Shown here: in pieces, positions 42,913 through 51,774 of the stretch
Numbering within the stretch: position 1 is the stretch's first letter
Layout: each line of letters begins with the position of its first letter
Origin: Asanoa ferruginea
GTDB lineage: Bacteria; Actinomycetota; Actinomycetes; Mycobacteriales; Micromonosporaceae
Length of the DNA stretch: 64,000 bases
Direction: 5' to 3'
Assembly: GCF_003387075.1 (NCBI RefSeq)
Contig: NZ_QUMQ01000001.1
Location: forward strand, 7,192,001-7,256,000
Position numbers and translations under genes: made by a program
Notes under the pieces: generated by a model
What the model saw: only the letters and a program-made list of their open reading frames with translations
The model's database searches: none
What the model was told of the DNA's origin: nothing

Positions 42913-43543
42913 GTGCGTGCTCGAATCACGGTTCGCGCCGAACACCCCCACGGCGTCGTCCTCTCCCTCACCGATGGAGCGGGACTCGTGTCGCCGTTGG
43001 ACATTGGCTCGTTGCCGATCAGCGACACGGCACGCGCGGGACTGCTCGCGTGGCAAAGCCGTTTCGACTCGGGCTTCGTCTCACCCGACGACGAGGACCG
43101 GTTTCTACGGCGACGGCCTGCGCCTCGCCGCGGCGCTGGCGATCGAACTGATCGCCAGTCACCTCGTCGAGTACCAGGACAGCCGCTACCGCGAGGGCCT
43201 GCTGCTCGGCGATGGCGGCGTGATCGTCGGCGGCGACGAGATCATCCTGCCCGCGCACTGGCAGAACCTCGACACCTGCGCGGACCGGCGACGGGCCCTG
43301 CACGCCCAGTTCGACCGGGAGGTCGCCGAAGCGCATGCCCTCGCCGGCAGAAGCCTCGACCTGGTCGCGGCCTGCACTGTCTGCGACGACGTGCTGTTCC
43401 GGATCCGGGACGATGCCGGCTATGCCGTCGTGCACCTCACGTGGAGTGCGGTGCGGGAGCGAGCGCCCGATTTCCCTTCGACGAACCTGCACCGCGACCG
43501 CGCCGAACTCCTCGCCGATCTCAGCGAGCGCCACCACCCGTAG
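42913..43543 (+). pseudogene. Frameshifted gene of unknown function
   Basis: Two adjacent frames make one protein. Frame 1 encodes RITVRAEHPHGVVLSLTDGA up to SPDDEDRF (about 42913-43104). The sense then continues in frame 2 as YGDGLRLAAALAIELIASHL and onward to the stop at 43543. One extra T in the run at 43102-43104 explains the shift. The product would be about 209 aa, soluble, with a central LLLGDGGVIVGGDEIIL. I recognise no family. It could be a true pseudogene, a programmed shift or a sequencing error. It overlaps the convergent MerR gene by 23 bp. Confidence 0.6.
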
Positions 43544-44552
43544 CTCGTAGCTGGCGGATGTAGGTCGCGGTCAACGCGACGGCGCGGTCGGCGTCGTGTG
43601 CGAGCTCTTCGAGGGCGCCCGACGCCGTGCTTCCCGGGATGTCCGCCAGCGCCTGGGTCAGCCGTTGCCGGGCCGCCGGTTCGGCCGAGAGGCGGTCGAC
43701 GAGCGCGGCGGCGATCCGGTCCGCCAACACCGGATCGCTCGCCAGCGCGCTCAGCGCGTCGGCCGCGTCGGCGTCGTTGGCCTCCTCCACGATCATGTCG
43801 ATCAGGGTCGGGACCGCCTCGGCTCCGCCGCGGGCGCCGAGGGCAAGGGCGGCATTCCGGCGTACGACGATGTCTTGGTTGGTAAGGGCGTCGTGCAGCA
43901 CCGCCGTCGCCGCCGCGGTCGCGATCTCGGCGATCGATCGGACGGCACGCTCGCGCACCTCTTGGTCCGGTGCGCCGAGGCCCTCCGCGAGCAGCACCAG
44001 ACCGCCGTCGCCCAACTGGGCCAGCGCCCAACGGAGGGCCCCGGCGACGTTGGGGTCCGACTCGCTCAGCGCCGCCTCGACCAGCGCCTCCACCGGCAGC
44101 GGGGCCTCGTCGACCGCGGACAGGGCCGCGCGCTGGCGCCGCCCCGCACTCTCCGAGCCCAGACCCTGGAGGAGTGCGACGACCTGAAGGACCTCTTCCC
44201 AGCCGGCCGGTTCCGCGGCACCGATCCGGCGCAGCCGGGTGAGCAGCTCCGTCTCGGCCGCGATGCGTTCGCGGGTCTGGCGGGCGAGGTCTTCGACGAG
44301 GGCCCCCGGCGCGAAGCCGGGGTCGTCGAGCGCACGCCCGACCTCACGCAGCGACAGCCCCAGGGACCGCAGGCTCTCGATGTGGAAGATCCGCCGGATG
44401 TCGTCGCTGGAGTATTCGCGGTAGCCGGCCCCGGTGCGGTCCGCCGGCCGCACCAGGCCCAGCGCCTCGTAATGCCGCAGCATGCGGGCGCTGACCCCCG
44501 ACCGCCGGGCCACGTCACCGATCAACACGCTCTTGTCACCCCTGCCTGCCAT
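43521..44552 (-). CDS. MerR-family regulator fused to HEAT repeats
   Basis: A 343-aa protein. The N-terminal MerR winged helix is clear (LIGDVARRSGVSARMLRHYE, ALGLVRP, YREYSSDDIRRI), followed by the dimerisation helix to about residue 110. The rest is HEAT-like helical repeats (RWALAQLGDGGLVLLAEGLG, IVVRRNAALALGARGGAEAV), replacing the small effector domain usual in MerR proteins. It overlaps the upstream HEAT-protein gene by 17 bp. The operon has a MerR-type promoter, so autoregulation is very likely. HEAT repeats may bind a protein partner, perhaps the neighbouring HEAT protein. Confidence 0.9.
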   Translation of the reverse strand: MAGRGDKSVLIGDVARRSGVSARMLRHYEALGLVRPADRTGAGYREYSSDDIRRIFHIESLRSLGLSLREVGRALDDPGFAPGALVEDLARQTRERIAAETELLTRLRRIGAAEPAGWEEVLQVVALLQGLGSESAGRRQRAALSAVDEAPLPVEALVEAALSESDPNVAGALRWALAQLGDGGLVLLAEGLGAPDQEVRERAVRSIAEIATAAATAVLHDALTNQDIVVRRNAALALGARGGAEAVPTLIDMIVEEANDADAADALSALASDPVLADRIAAALVDRLSAEPAARQRLTQALADIPGSTASGALEELAHDADRAVALTATYIRQLRATGGGAR

Positions 44553-45132
44553 CCGGGTCGCGCAACATCCGTTCGGTGGCGGCCGCGTGCCGTCGCCGGT
44601 CAGCGTTCGTCGCGGCGGCGCGCAGCGTCGGCAGGATCGCGTCGCCGAGCGCGACCAGCGCGCGGCTCAGGCTCAACCACGTCTCCCGGCCGCCGCGTCC
44701 GAGTTGGCTCGCCAGCACGGTGATCAGATCTTCCACTTCATTTTCGGGTACGAGCAGGACGGCGGCCCGCCAGGCGCTCCGCGCCACCTCGTCGTCGGCG
44801 TCGGTCAGCAGCGCGTGGGTGATCGCCGGCCACGCCTGCCGATCCCCGATCTTGGACAGCGTGTGCAGCGCCTGGCTGCGGGCCTGGGCCCGCTCTTCGC
44901 TGAGTTCCGCCATGAGCTTCGGGACCGTCACCGACGCCGGGTGCCGGGTGAGCGCCCAGGTGAGCATGTCGCGCACGAAGAAGTCCGGCTCGATCGCGCA
45001 GCGTTCGACGAGTGGGTCGACGAACGCGGGGTCCGGGTTCGTGCCGATCGCCAGCGCTGCCTGGAGCCGGACCGACTCGCTACTGTTCGCCAGCCCGCGG
45101 AGTGCTCCCGTGTCTGTTTTCGCCATGGTCAT
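44536..45132 (-). CDS. HEAT-repeat protein
   Basis: A 198-aa protein built of HEAT-like repeats: SSESVRLQAALAIGTNPDPA, FVRDMLTWALTRHPASVTVP, RSQALHTLSKIGDRQAWPAI. AAGGAGG spaced 8 bp before the ATG at 45132 decides the start. It is the first gene of the MerR operon, transcribed from a MerR-type promoter. It contains no catalytic motif. Its repeats resemble those in the MerR fusion, so the two could interact or share a ligand (inference). Confidence 0.87.
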   Translation of the reverse strand: MTMAKTDTGALRGLANSSESVRLQAALAIGTNPDPAFVDPLVERCAIEPDFFVRDMLTWALTRHPASVTVPKLMAELSEERAQARSQALHTLSKIGDRQAWPAITHALLTDADDEVARSAWRAAVLLVPENEVEDLITVLASQLGRGGRETWLSLSRALVALGDAILPTLRAAATNADRRRHAAATERMLRDPDGRQG

Positions 45133-45153
45133 CCGGACCACCTCCTTGGCCAC

Positions 45154-45184
45154 AGTGAACCCCTTGCCACCGTGTCAAGGTCAA
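45154..45184 (-). promoter_or_regulatory. MerR-type promoter with 19-bp spacer and operator
   Basis: On the minus strand the -35 box TTGACC (45179-45184) and -10 box TTCACT (45154-45159) are separated by exactly 19 bp, the hallmark of MerR-activated promoters. The spacer carries the inverted repeat CCTTGACA-CGG-TGGCAAGG (45162-45180; 7 of 8 arm positions pair). It reads into the HEAT/MerR operon 22 bp upstream of the first ATG. Confidence 0.82.
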
Positions 45185-45199
45185 ACCGCTGGCGGCGGC

Positions 45200-46579
45200 C
45201 TATGCCGGCGGGATGTTGTGGCTGGGCCGGAACAGGTTGGTCGGGTCGTAGGCGCGCTTGATCCGGGCGAGCCGGTCGTAGGTCGCCGGCTCGAAGGCAC
45301 GGCGGACCGTTTCCGGGGTCGTGTCGTAGACGCCGATGAAGTTGGCCATCGCGCGGCCGGTCATCCACGGGGTCATGGCGTCGACGATCGCGGTCAGCGG
45401 CGGGCGGACGTCCTCCGCGGCGCCGATCTCCCCGGTGGCGCCGGCCAGGAACTGGAATCCGGCGTCGCGGGTGCCGACGGCGTTGGGCACCTCCGGTTGC
45501 CGGGCGAGCGCGCCGCCGAGCGGTCGAAGCTCGACCACCTGCGCGGGCGTGTCGACCGCGGGGCCGGCCGCCGTGATCATGGCGTCCGCTGCCTCCGGCG
45601 GGAAGTCGCGGAGCAGGGCTGTCGTCTCGTACGCCGGCAGTGGATCGACCGGGTCCGCGTGGATGCCCGGGATCGCGGTGAACGGCATCTCCGCCACCGT
45701 GTCGACCAGGGTGGGCGCGGTCACCCGCAGGTCGGCGGCGAACCGCTTGCCGTCGTCGGCCGAGCCCAGGTAGGCGAATCGCACGTGGACGCTGAACCGG
45801 CCGCGCAGCGGTTCCGGGATGAACGGCGCCGGCGGCAACCGCAGGAAACCCATCGACGCGGTGAGCGCCTCCGGGGCCGTGGCGGTCAACTGGCGGCAGG
45901 CCTCGACCACGTGCGGGGTGTATTCCCCGGCGAAGTACATGCCGCCGCCGTAGAGCCGGGTGATCGGCAGCAGGTCGACGGTCAGCGAGGTGACCACGCC
46001 GAAGTTGCCGTCGCCGCCGCGGACGGCCCAGAACAGGTCCGGCTCGTGTTCCGGGTCGACCTGGCGCTGCTCGCCGTCGGCCGTGACGATCTCGAATGCC
46101 CGCACGTGGTCGGCTGAGTAACCGTAGGTGCGGCCGAGGGTCGGGCTCAGCCCGCCGCCGAGCGTGTAACCGACGACCCCGACGTTGGGAGACGAGCCGG
46201 CCAGCGGCGCCAGGCCCACCTCGGCGGCGGCCTCGACCAGTGCCTGCGCCTCGACCGTCGCGCCGATCGTCGCCGTGCGCTCTGCCGTGTCGATCCGGAT
46301 GTCGTTCATCCGCCGTACGTTGAGCAGGAGCCCGCCGTCGGAGTCGAGCACGGTGCCGTGTCCGGTGGCGACGACCGTGATCGGCAGGTCGTTTTCGGCG
46401 GCGAACCGGACGGCGGCCCGCACGTCGGCGGCCGAGGTCGCGCCGACGGCGACGGCCGGGCGTTGGATCACGGCCAGGTTCCACGTCGCGGCTTCCGCGG
46501 CGTAGCCGTCGTCGCCCGGCACCACCACCGGACCGGTCACTTCGCGGGCGAGAGCCTCCAGTTCGATCATGGCAGTCAT
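45200..46579 (-). CDS. FAD-dependent oxidoreductase with berberine-bridge (BBE) domain
   Basis: A 459-aa flavoprotein of the vanillyl-alcohol-oxidase/BBE class. The FAD-binding PP-loop region has TGHGTVLDSDGGLLLN and GSSPNVGVVGYTLGGGL then SPTLGRTYG. The C-terminal BBE motif is YDPTNLFRPSHNIPP. A conserved His (ATGHG) could bind FAD covalently; the second covalent Cys is not evident. The ATG at 46579 has a G-rich site upstream. These enzymes oxidise sugars, alkaloids or polyketides. It lies downstream of the GH42 operon after 49 bp and may or may not be cotranscribed. Confidence 0.9.
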   Translation of the reverse strand: MTAMIELEALAREVTGPVVVPGDDGYAAEAATWNLAVIQRPAVAVGATSAADVRAAVRFAAENDLPITVVATGHGTVLDSDGGLLLNVRRMNDIRIDTAERTATIGATVEAQALVEAAAEVGLAPLAGSSPNVGVVGYTLGGGLSPTLGRTYGYSADHVRAFEIVTADGEQRQVDPEHEPDLFWAVRGGDGNFGVVTSLTVDLLPITRLYGGGMYFAGEYTPHVVEACRQLTATAPEALTASMGFLRLPPAPFIPEPLRGRFSVHVRFAYLGSADDGKRFAADLRVTAPTLVDTVAEMPFTAIPGIHADPVDPLPAYETTALLRDFPPEAADAMITAAGPAVDTPAQVVELRPLGGALARQPEVPNAVGTRDAGFQFLAGATGEIGAAEDVRPPLTAIVDAMTPWMTGRAMANFIGVYDTTPETVRRAFEPATYDRLARIKRAYDPTNLFRPSHNIPPA

Positions 46580-46628
46580 GTCGTACCCCCCGGTTAAGGT
46601 TTCTCCCGAGGGTGGGAAATCCGCCAGC

Positions 46629-48638
46629 TTAGATGCGTGGGGAAGGGGGCGCAGCTTCAACAGAGGACACCATCGGAAACAGGGTTCCCGTGCGGGCCGG
46701 CACCGTGACGCCCGCGCCGCCCAGCACCGCTTTCTGCTCTTCGTTGGTCCAGTTGACCGCCACGACGACGCGGCCGCCGTCGGGTGTGGTCAGCACGCGG
46801 TGGAGCAGCCCGGGCCCGGGGAGGTCCCAGGTGAGGGTGCGGTGGCGTTCGGGCGCGAGCAGGGCGAGCAGCGCCGACCGCGTGTCGGCGTCGGCCGTGG
46901 TGGCATAGGACAGTGATGGGTAGGTGGCGACCAGCACCGCGCCGCTCTTGCGCACGATGCCCGGTGTGCCGTCGGAGAACGTCGCGACGACCGTGCCGTC
47001 GGCCACCGCCAGGGTCTCGCGCTGCCACGTCCCCGTCAGCCCGCCCACCTCGACCGACGTGACGATGTCGGCATCGACCTGGCGCGCCCCGAAGAGCTCC
47101 GCCATGCCCGCGCCGGGCACCGTCGGCCGGCGCCGGCCCAGCTGGTCGTGCTCGCCCGGGGCGGCCTCCGACACCAGCGTCCCTCCATGATGGACAAAGT
47201 CCGCCAACGACGAGCCCAACTCCACAGTGACGACCGACGGCATCGGCCAATAGAGGGACCGGATGTGGGCTGGCACCCCGTCTGCGGCGACCCGGTCGGC
47301 GTGCAGGATCTCGATGGGCAGGTCCGCGTCGAGCAGCAGCCGGTAGGCGCCCAGGATGGCGTCGCGGTAGAGCGACATCGAGCGGTCCGTCGCGAACGCG
47401 TGCAGTGCCGACTCTCGGGACACCAGCAGGCCGACCGACCCGGGCTCGGCAACGGCACCGTCGAGGTCCCGCACCGCGGCGGCGAAGTCGCTGGCCGCCG
47501 CCACCCGCGTGGTCACGCTGCCCTCCGGAGCGCACAGCCCATAACCGGGCGACTCGGGGCCGAGCAGTTCCGGCCGCCACTGCCAGAACACCACCCCGGA
47601 AGCACCGGCCGCGAGCGCGTTCCACATCCACAACGCGACCGTCGACGGCACCGGGTGCGGCGTGCTGCGCCGCCCGTCGCGCCGCCCGCGGCCGCCCTGC
47701 AACTCGGCCTGCCAGAAGGGCTTCCCGTCGGCGGCACCGCGCGCGGTGTCCAGGTTGAACAGGTGCTCGACGTGGTCGTCGGCCATCAGCCAGGTCGGGA
47801 AGCTGGAGGTGCCGAAGACGTCAATCGGCGAGGTCAGCGTGTACTCGTCGAGCGTGTGGGTCGCGAGCTGCCCGGTGAAGCCGCTCAGCGCCACGTGGGT
47901 CATCACCGGGTGGGCGGGGTCGGCGGCGCGCACCACGGCGCAGCGGCGGTCGAGCCAGCCCGCCAGGTTGCGGAACCAGTGCGATCGCCAGTCGATCATG
48001 TCGGGCACCGCTTCGAAGAGCCGCGGCGGCTCGACCTGGTCCCACGAGGAGAAGCGCCGCGACCACGCGTCGTTGAGCGCGTCGAGAGACCCGTAGGACG
48101 CGCGCAGGCCGGCGACGAACGTGGCCACCGAGGCGTCGCAATAGCAGTAGAGGCGGTCCGGGAAGTAGGACGCGGGCTCGAGGTGGGGCTCGTTCCAGAC
48201 GTCCCACACGCGCAGGGCGGGATGCGCGCGATAGCGCTCGACCACGGCGGTGAGGAACGACGCGGCGGCCTCCCACACGGCGGGGTTGTCGAAACAGAGG
48301 CCGGGCCAGCCGCCGCCGGGGGTGTTCATCGCGGCGGTCAGCCGCACCGGACGCTGCTCGTGGTCGTGGTAGTGCGCCGCGGGATGTAAAGCGGCCAGCC
48401 AGTAGGGCACGTTCTCCAGGATCGTGTTGACGACCACGCCGAGGCCGTGGCGGTGCGCGAGGTCGAAAAGCCGGTCCAGGTCGGCGAAGTCGATCGCGTC
48501 GGGCGTGGGCTGCATCCACGACCAGCAGGCCCACAGCTTGACGGTGTCGAAGCCGGCCGCCCGCATCCGCTCCAGGTCGCGGTCCCAGTCTTCGTGGGGC
48601 GGGTTCGGGGGACGGTAATACTGGGCGCCGATGATCAT
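46629..48638 (-). CDS. Beta-galactosidase, glycoside hydrolase family 42
   Basis: A 669-aa cytoplasmic glycosidase. The TIM barrel (about 1-380) begins MIIGAQYYRPPNPPHEDWDR. The acid/base is Glu150 in DVWNEPH and the nucleophile is Glu312 in WQAELQGG. A trimerisation domain (about 390-600) and a small C-terminal beta domain follow, as in GH42. The ATG at 48638 overlaps the permease stop (ATGA), so it is translated with the transporter. It would release galactose or a related sugar from the imported glycoside. The four oxidoreductases of the operon suggest a modified substrate. Confidence 0.92.
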   Translation of the reverse strand: MIIGAQYYRPPNPPHEDWDRDLERMRAAGFDTVKLWACWSWMQPTPDAIDFADLDRLFDLAHRHGLGVVVNTILENVPYWLAALHPAAHYHDHEQRPVRLTAAMNTPGGGWPGLCFDNPAVWEAAASFLTAVVERYRAHPALRVWDVWNEPHLEPASYFPDRLYCYCDASVATFVAGLRASYGSLDALNDAWSRRFSSWDQVEPPRLFEAVPDMIDWRSHWFRNLAGWLDRRCAVVRAADPAHPVMTHVALSGFTGQLATHTLDEYTLTSPIDVFGTSSFPTWLMADDHVEHLFNLDTARGAADGKPFWQAELQGGRGRRDGRRSTPHPVPSTVALWMWNALAAGASGVVFWQWRPELLGPESPGYGLCAPEGSVTTRVAAASDFAAAVRDLDGAVAEPGSVGLLVSRESALHAFATDRSMSLYRDAILGAYRLLLDADLPIEILHADRVAADGVPAHIRSLYWPMPSVVTVELGSSLADFVHHGGTLVSEAAPGEHDQLGRRRPTVPGAGMAELFGARQVDADIVTSVEVGGLTGTWQRETLAVADGTVVATFSDGTPGIVRKSGAVLVATYPSLSYATTADADTRSALLALLAPERHRTLTWDLPGPGLLHRVLTTPDGGRVVVAVNWTNEEQKAVLGGAGVTVPARTGTLFPMVSSVEAAPPSPRI

Positions 48639-49450
48639 CCCTTCACCGCCCCGAACGTGAGGCCGCGGACCAGGAAGCGTTGGGCGACGAGGCCGAGGAG
48701 GAAGACCGGCACCAGTGCGAGCACGGCCGCGGCGGAGCTGCCGCCCCAGTCGACCGAGACGGTGCCGATGAAGCTGGCCACCCCGATCGGCACAGTCTGG
48801 GTGTCGCGCCCCGACAGGACCAGGGCGAAGAGGAACTCGTTCCAGGAGAAGAGCAGGCAGAGCACGGCGGTGGCGGCGAGGCCGGGCGCGGTCAGCGGCA
48901 GGGCCACGCGCCAGAAGGCGCCGAACCGGCCCGAGCCGTCCACGAGCGCGGCCTCCTCCAGGTCGGGCGGGAGTTCCTCGAAGAACGAGCGCATCATCCA
49001 GATCACGATCGGCAGGTTGAAGGTGGTGTGCGCGGCGATCAGCGCGAAGTAGGTGCCGAGCAACTCGGTGCGCTGGAAGATCACATACATGGGCACGACG
49101 AGGGCGACCGCGGGCACCATCCGGGTGAACAGGATGCCGCCGGCCCACAGTTCGCGACCGCGGATCGGCAGGCGGGCCAGCGCGTAGGCGGCCGGCACGC
49201 CGACCGCCAGCGACAGCGCCGTGCTGCCGAGCGCCACCAGCGTGCTGTTCATCAGGAACGTCTGGAAGTGCAGGTCGCCGAGCACCTTGGCGTAGTTGTC
49301 GAACGTCGGGGTGAAGGCCAGCTTCAGCGACGGCGTGAAGATGTCGGCCGGCACCTTGAGCGAGTTGACCACCACGGCCGCGATCGGCACCAGCACGACG
49401 AGCAGGAAGACGACGACGATCGTGTAGCTCGCGACGGTCCACCGTTTCAC
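48635..49450 (-). CDS. Sugar ABC transporter permease, MalG type
   Basis: A 271-aa permease with six hydrophobic segments. The EAA loop is LEEAALVDGSGRFGAFWRVA followed by LPLTAPG, and the C-terminus LVRGLTFGAVKG is typical. The start is the GTG at 49450 in a GTGA overlap with the upstream permease stop; the longer open frame is a shadow of that gene. It pairs with the MalF-type permease to form the channel. No ATPase gene is in the operon, so a shared MsiK-like ATPase probably energises it, as in other actinomycetes (inference). Confidence 0.92.
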   Translation of the reverse strand: MKRWTVASYTIVVVFLLVVLVPIAAVVVNSLKVPADIFTPSLKLAFTPTFDNYAKVLGDLHFQTFLMNSTLVALGSTALSLAVGVPAAYALARLPIRGRELWAGGILFTRMVPAVALVVPMYVIFQRTELLGTYFALIAAHTTFNLPIVIWMMRSFFEELPPDLEEAALVDGSGRFGAFWRVALPLTAPGLAATAVLCLLFSWNEFLFALVLSGRDTQTVPIGVASFIGTVSVDWGGSSAAAVLALVPVFLLGLVAQRFLVRGLTFGAVKG

Positions 49451-50400
49451 AGCGCCTCCCGCCGGCGCAGCAGCCGGATGTAGAACGCCGAGATCACCAG
49501 CACGGTGAGCAGGATGAAAACGCTCAGCGCCATCGCGTACCCCATGTCGAAGTAAGAGAAGCCCGTGCGGTAGGTGTAGAGGCCGATCGTCTCCGTGGAC
49601 AGGCCGGGGCCGCCCTTGGTGAGCACGAAGACCGTGTCGAAGATCCGGTAGGTGTCCATCGTGCGGAACAGCAGGATCAACAGGATCTGCGGCACGATCG
49701 CGGGGAGCACGATGCTGCGCAGGATCCGCAGGTGGCCGGCGCCGTCGACGCGGGCCGCCTCGAACTGTTCCTCGTTGATCGACAGCATGCCGGCGTGCAT
49801 CACCAGCACGACGAACGGCGTCCACTGCCAGACGTCGACCGCGATCAGCGAGGGTAGGGCCAGGCCCGACGAGCCGAACCAGCCGATCCCGCTCGGCAGC
49901 CCGACCGCGTCGCTGAGCTGGGTGACCAGGCCGAACTGGGGATCGAGCAGGTAGCGCCAGAGCAGGGCGGTGACGACCGGCGCGATGATCATCGGGAGCA
50001 GGATGAGCGCGTTGGCGAGCTTGCGGCCCCTGGTCATCTCGAACAGCGCCGCCGCGACCACGAAGCCGAGGACGAGTTCGACGCTGATCGCGCCGACCAC
50101 GTAGATCACGGTGTTGACCAGCGCCCGGCCGACCGTCGCGTCGTGCAGGATCCGCGTGTAGTTGTCGAACCCGACGAACGGTTTGGGCAGGTTGAGGTCG
50201 GTCAGCTTCCAGGAGAAGAGCGAGAGCACCAGGGAGTACGCCAGCGGCAGGATGATCAGCACGGCGAGCACCACCAGCGATGGCGTGAGCATGCCGTAGC
50301 CGAGCCGGCGGCCGTGGCGCCCGCGGCGCCGGGGCCCGGCCCGGACCGGTGAGTCCACCGGCCCGGGCCGCGTCAGGGTGTCCACCCGTCGATCACCCAC
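49447..50400 (-). CDS. Sugar ABC transporter permease, MalF type
   Basis: A 317-aa permease. An Arg-rich cytoplasmic N-terminus is followed by six hydrophobic segments (first: MLTPSLVVLAVLIILPLAYS). The EAA loop is FEAARVDGAGHLRILRSIVL. The start is taken as the GTG at 50400, which overlaps the binding-protein stop by 8 bp; GTG 50385 is an alternative. It overlaps the next permease by 4 bp. Confidence 0.9.
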   Translation of the reverse strand: MGDRRVDTLTRPGPVDSPVRAGPRRRGRHGRRLGYGMLTPSLVVLAVLIILPLAYSLVLSLFSWKLTDLNLPKPFVGFDNYTRILHDATVGRALVNTVIYVVGAISVELVLGFVVAAALFEMTRGRKLANALILLPMIIAPVVTALLWRYLLDPQFGLVTQLSDAVGLPSGIGWFGSSGLALPSLIAVDVWQWTPFVVLVMHAGMLSINEEQFEAARVDGAGHLRILRSIVLPAIVPQILLILLFRTMDTYRIFDTVFVLTKGGPGLSTETIGLYTYRTGFSYFDMGYAMALSVFILLTVLVISAFYIRLLRRREAL

Positions 50401-51742
50401 CAAGCGCCGACGACACGGCCTGATACATCGCGTCGGCGGCCTGTTCGGGAGACTTCTTGCCCTGGATCGCCTCCTGCACCGCCAGCTCGATCTGGTCCTG
50501 GGCCTTCGGCCAGGCCGCTACGCTCGGCTGCGGGTTGGAGGTGGTCAGGGCCTTGTTCATCGCGTCGAGGAACGGCAGCTTCGCGGCGACGTCGGGGTTG
50601 GTGTAGAAGTCCTTGGTCGCCCCGCCGGTGGCCGCCGCGATCGCGACCTTCGCCTGCTGCTCGCCGCTGGTGTACCACTGGAGGAAGGAATAAGCGGCGT
50701 CCTGCTGCGTCGACTTCGCGGCGATGCACCAGTTCCAGTAGATGAGCTCGCCGGCCGGCTTGTCAGCGGTGAAGGCGAGCGGGGCGTAGCCCCACTTGCC
50801 GGCCGTCGACGACTTGGCCGGGTCTTCCAGCGCCTGGAGCGACGGCGTGGTGCTGATGATCATCGCGGCCTTGCCCTGCGCCGCCGCGGTCGACGCCTCG
50901 TCGACGTGGAAGTTGAGCACGCCGCTGGGCGCGTTCTTCGCGGCCTGCACGTAGAACCGGACCGCGTTGGCCGCCGCGCTCTTGTCGAGCGTGGTCTTGC
51001 CGTCGGCACCGAACCACCAGTTGCCCTGCGCGGTGAGCAGCGAGCCCATCACGTCGGCGACCGCTCCCCCACGCTTGCCGGGCAGGGCGATGCCGGCCAT
51101 CCCGTCTTTGCCGTTGAGCGTGGCCGCGTCGGCGGCGACCTCGTCGAGGGTGGTCGGCGGCTTCAGGCCGTTCTTCTCGAACACGTCCTTGCGGTAGGCG
51201 AGCACGGTGGTCGAGACGAAGTCGGGCAGACAGTATTGCTTGCCGTCGTATTTGCCCTGCGCGAGCACGTTCGGGAGGAAGGAGTCGGCCGAGAACCCGC
51301 CCGGGTTGCGCTTCGGGTCGGCCAGCTTGTCGTCGATCGGGGCGAGATAGCCGGCCTTGGCGAACTCACCGAACCAGCTCGGGTGCACGTAGAGGATGTC
51401 GTAGCCGCCGGCGCCCGCGAGCGCCAGCGCCTGCTTGTCGTGGAGGTTCTCGTAGGGGACGGCGTCGAGGTCGAGCGAGCCGCCGGTGTCCTTCGCCCAG
51501 GCGGCCGCCGCGTCCTTCTGGCCGCTGGTCCAGGGATCGCCGGCCCAGCGGGACAGCACGAGCTTGTCGTCGGGGAAGCGACCCATCGGGCCGCCGGCGC
51601 TGGCCGGAGCGGCGTTCGGGTCGCCGTCGCCGGAGCCGCCCGATCCGCCGGTGCCGCCGCTGCACGCGACTACCGCCGAAGCGACGACCAGGGCGATCGC
51701 GAATCCGGACCAGCGCCGGACCTGTCGCTGTGGTCTTGCCAT
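50393..51742 (-). CDS. Sugar ABC transporter substrate-binding lipoprotein
   Basis: A 449-aa extracellular solute-binding protein of the MalE/family 1 type. The lipobox ASAVVAC gives the lipidated Cys, followed by a Gly/Ser linker. AAGGAG 8 bp before the ATG at 51742 decides the start. Family features are WAGDPWTSGQKDAAAAWAKD and YDILYVHPSWFGEFAKAGYL. It delivers a di- or oligosaccharide-like glycoside to the two permeases. It lies between the oxidoreductase genes and the permeases, so all are one operon. Confidence 0.92.
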   Translation of the reverse strand: MARPQRQVRRWSGFAIALVVASAVVACSGGTGGSGGSGDGDPNAAPASAGGPMGRFPDDKLVLSRWAGDPWTSGQKDAAAAWAKDTGGSLDLDAVPYENLHDKQALALAGAGGYDILYVHPSWFGEFAKAGYLAPIDDKLADPKRNPGGFSADSFLPNVLAQGKYDGKQYCLPDFVSTTVLAYRKDVFEKNGLKPPTTLDEVAADAATLNGKDGMAGIALPGKRGGAVADVMGSLLTAQGNWWFGADGKTTLDKSAAANAVRFYVQAAKNAPSGVLNFHVDEASTAAAQGKAAMIISTTPSLQALEDPAKSSTAGKWGYAPLAFTADKPAGELIYWNWCIAAKSTQQDAAYSFLQWYTSGEQQAKVAIAAATGGATKDFYTNPDVAAKLPFLDAMNKALTTSNPQPSVAAWPKAQDQIELAVQEAIQGKKSPEQAADAMYQAVSSALGG

Positions 51743-51774
51743 ATCCGAATCTCCTTCCGGGGCCAAGTTAGCGG

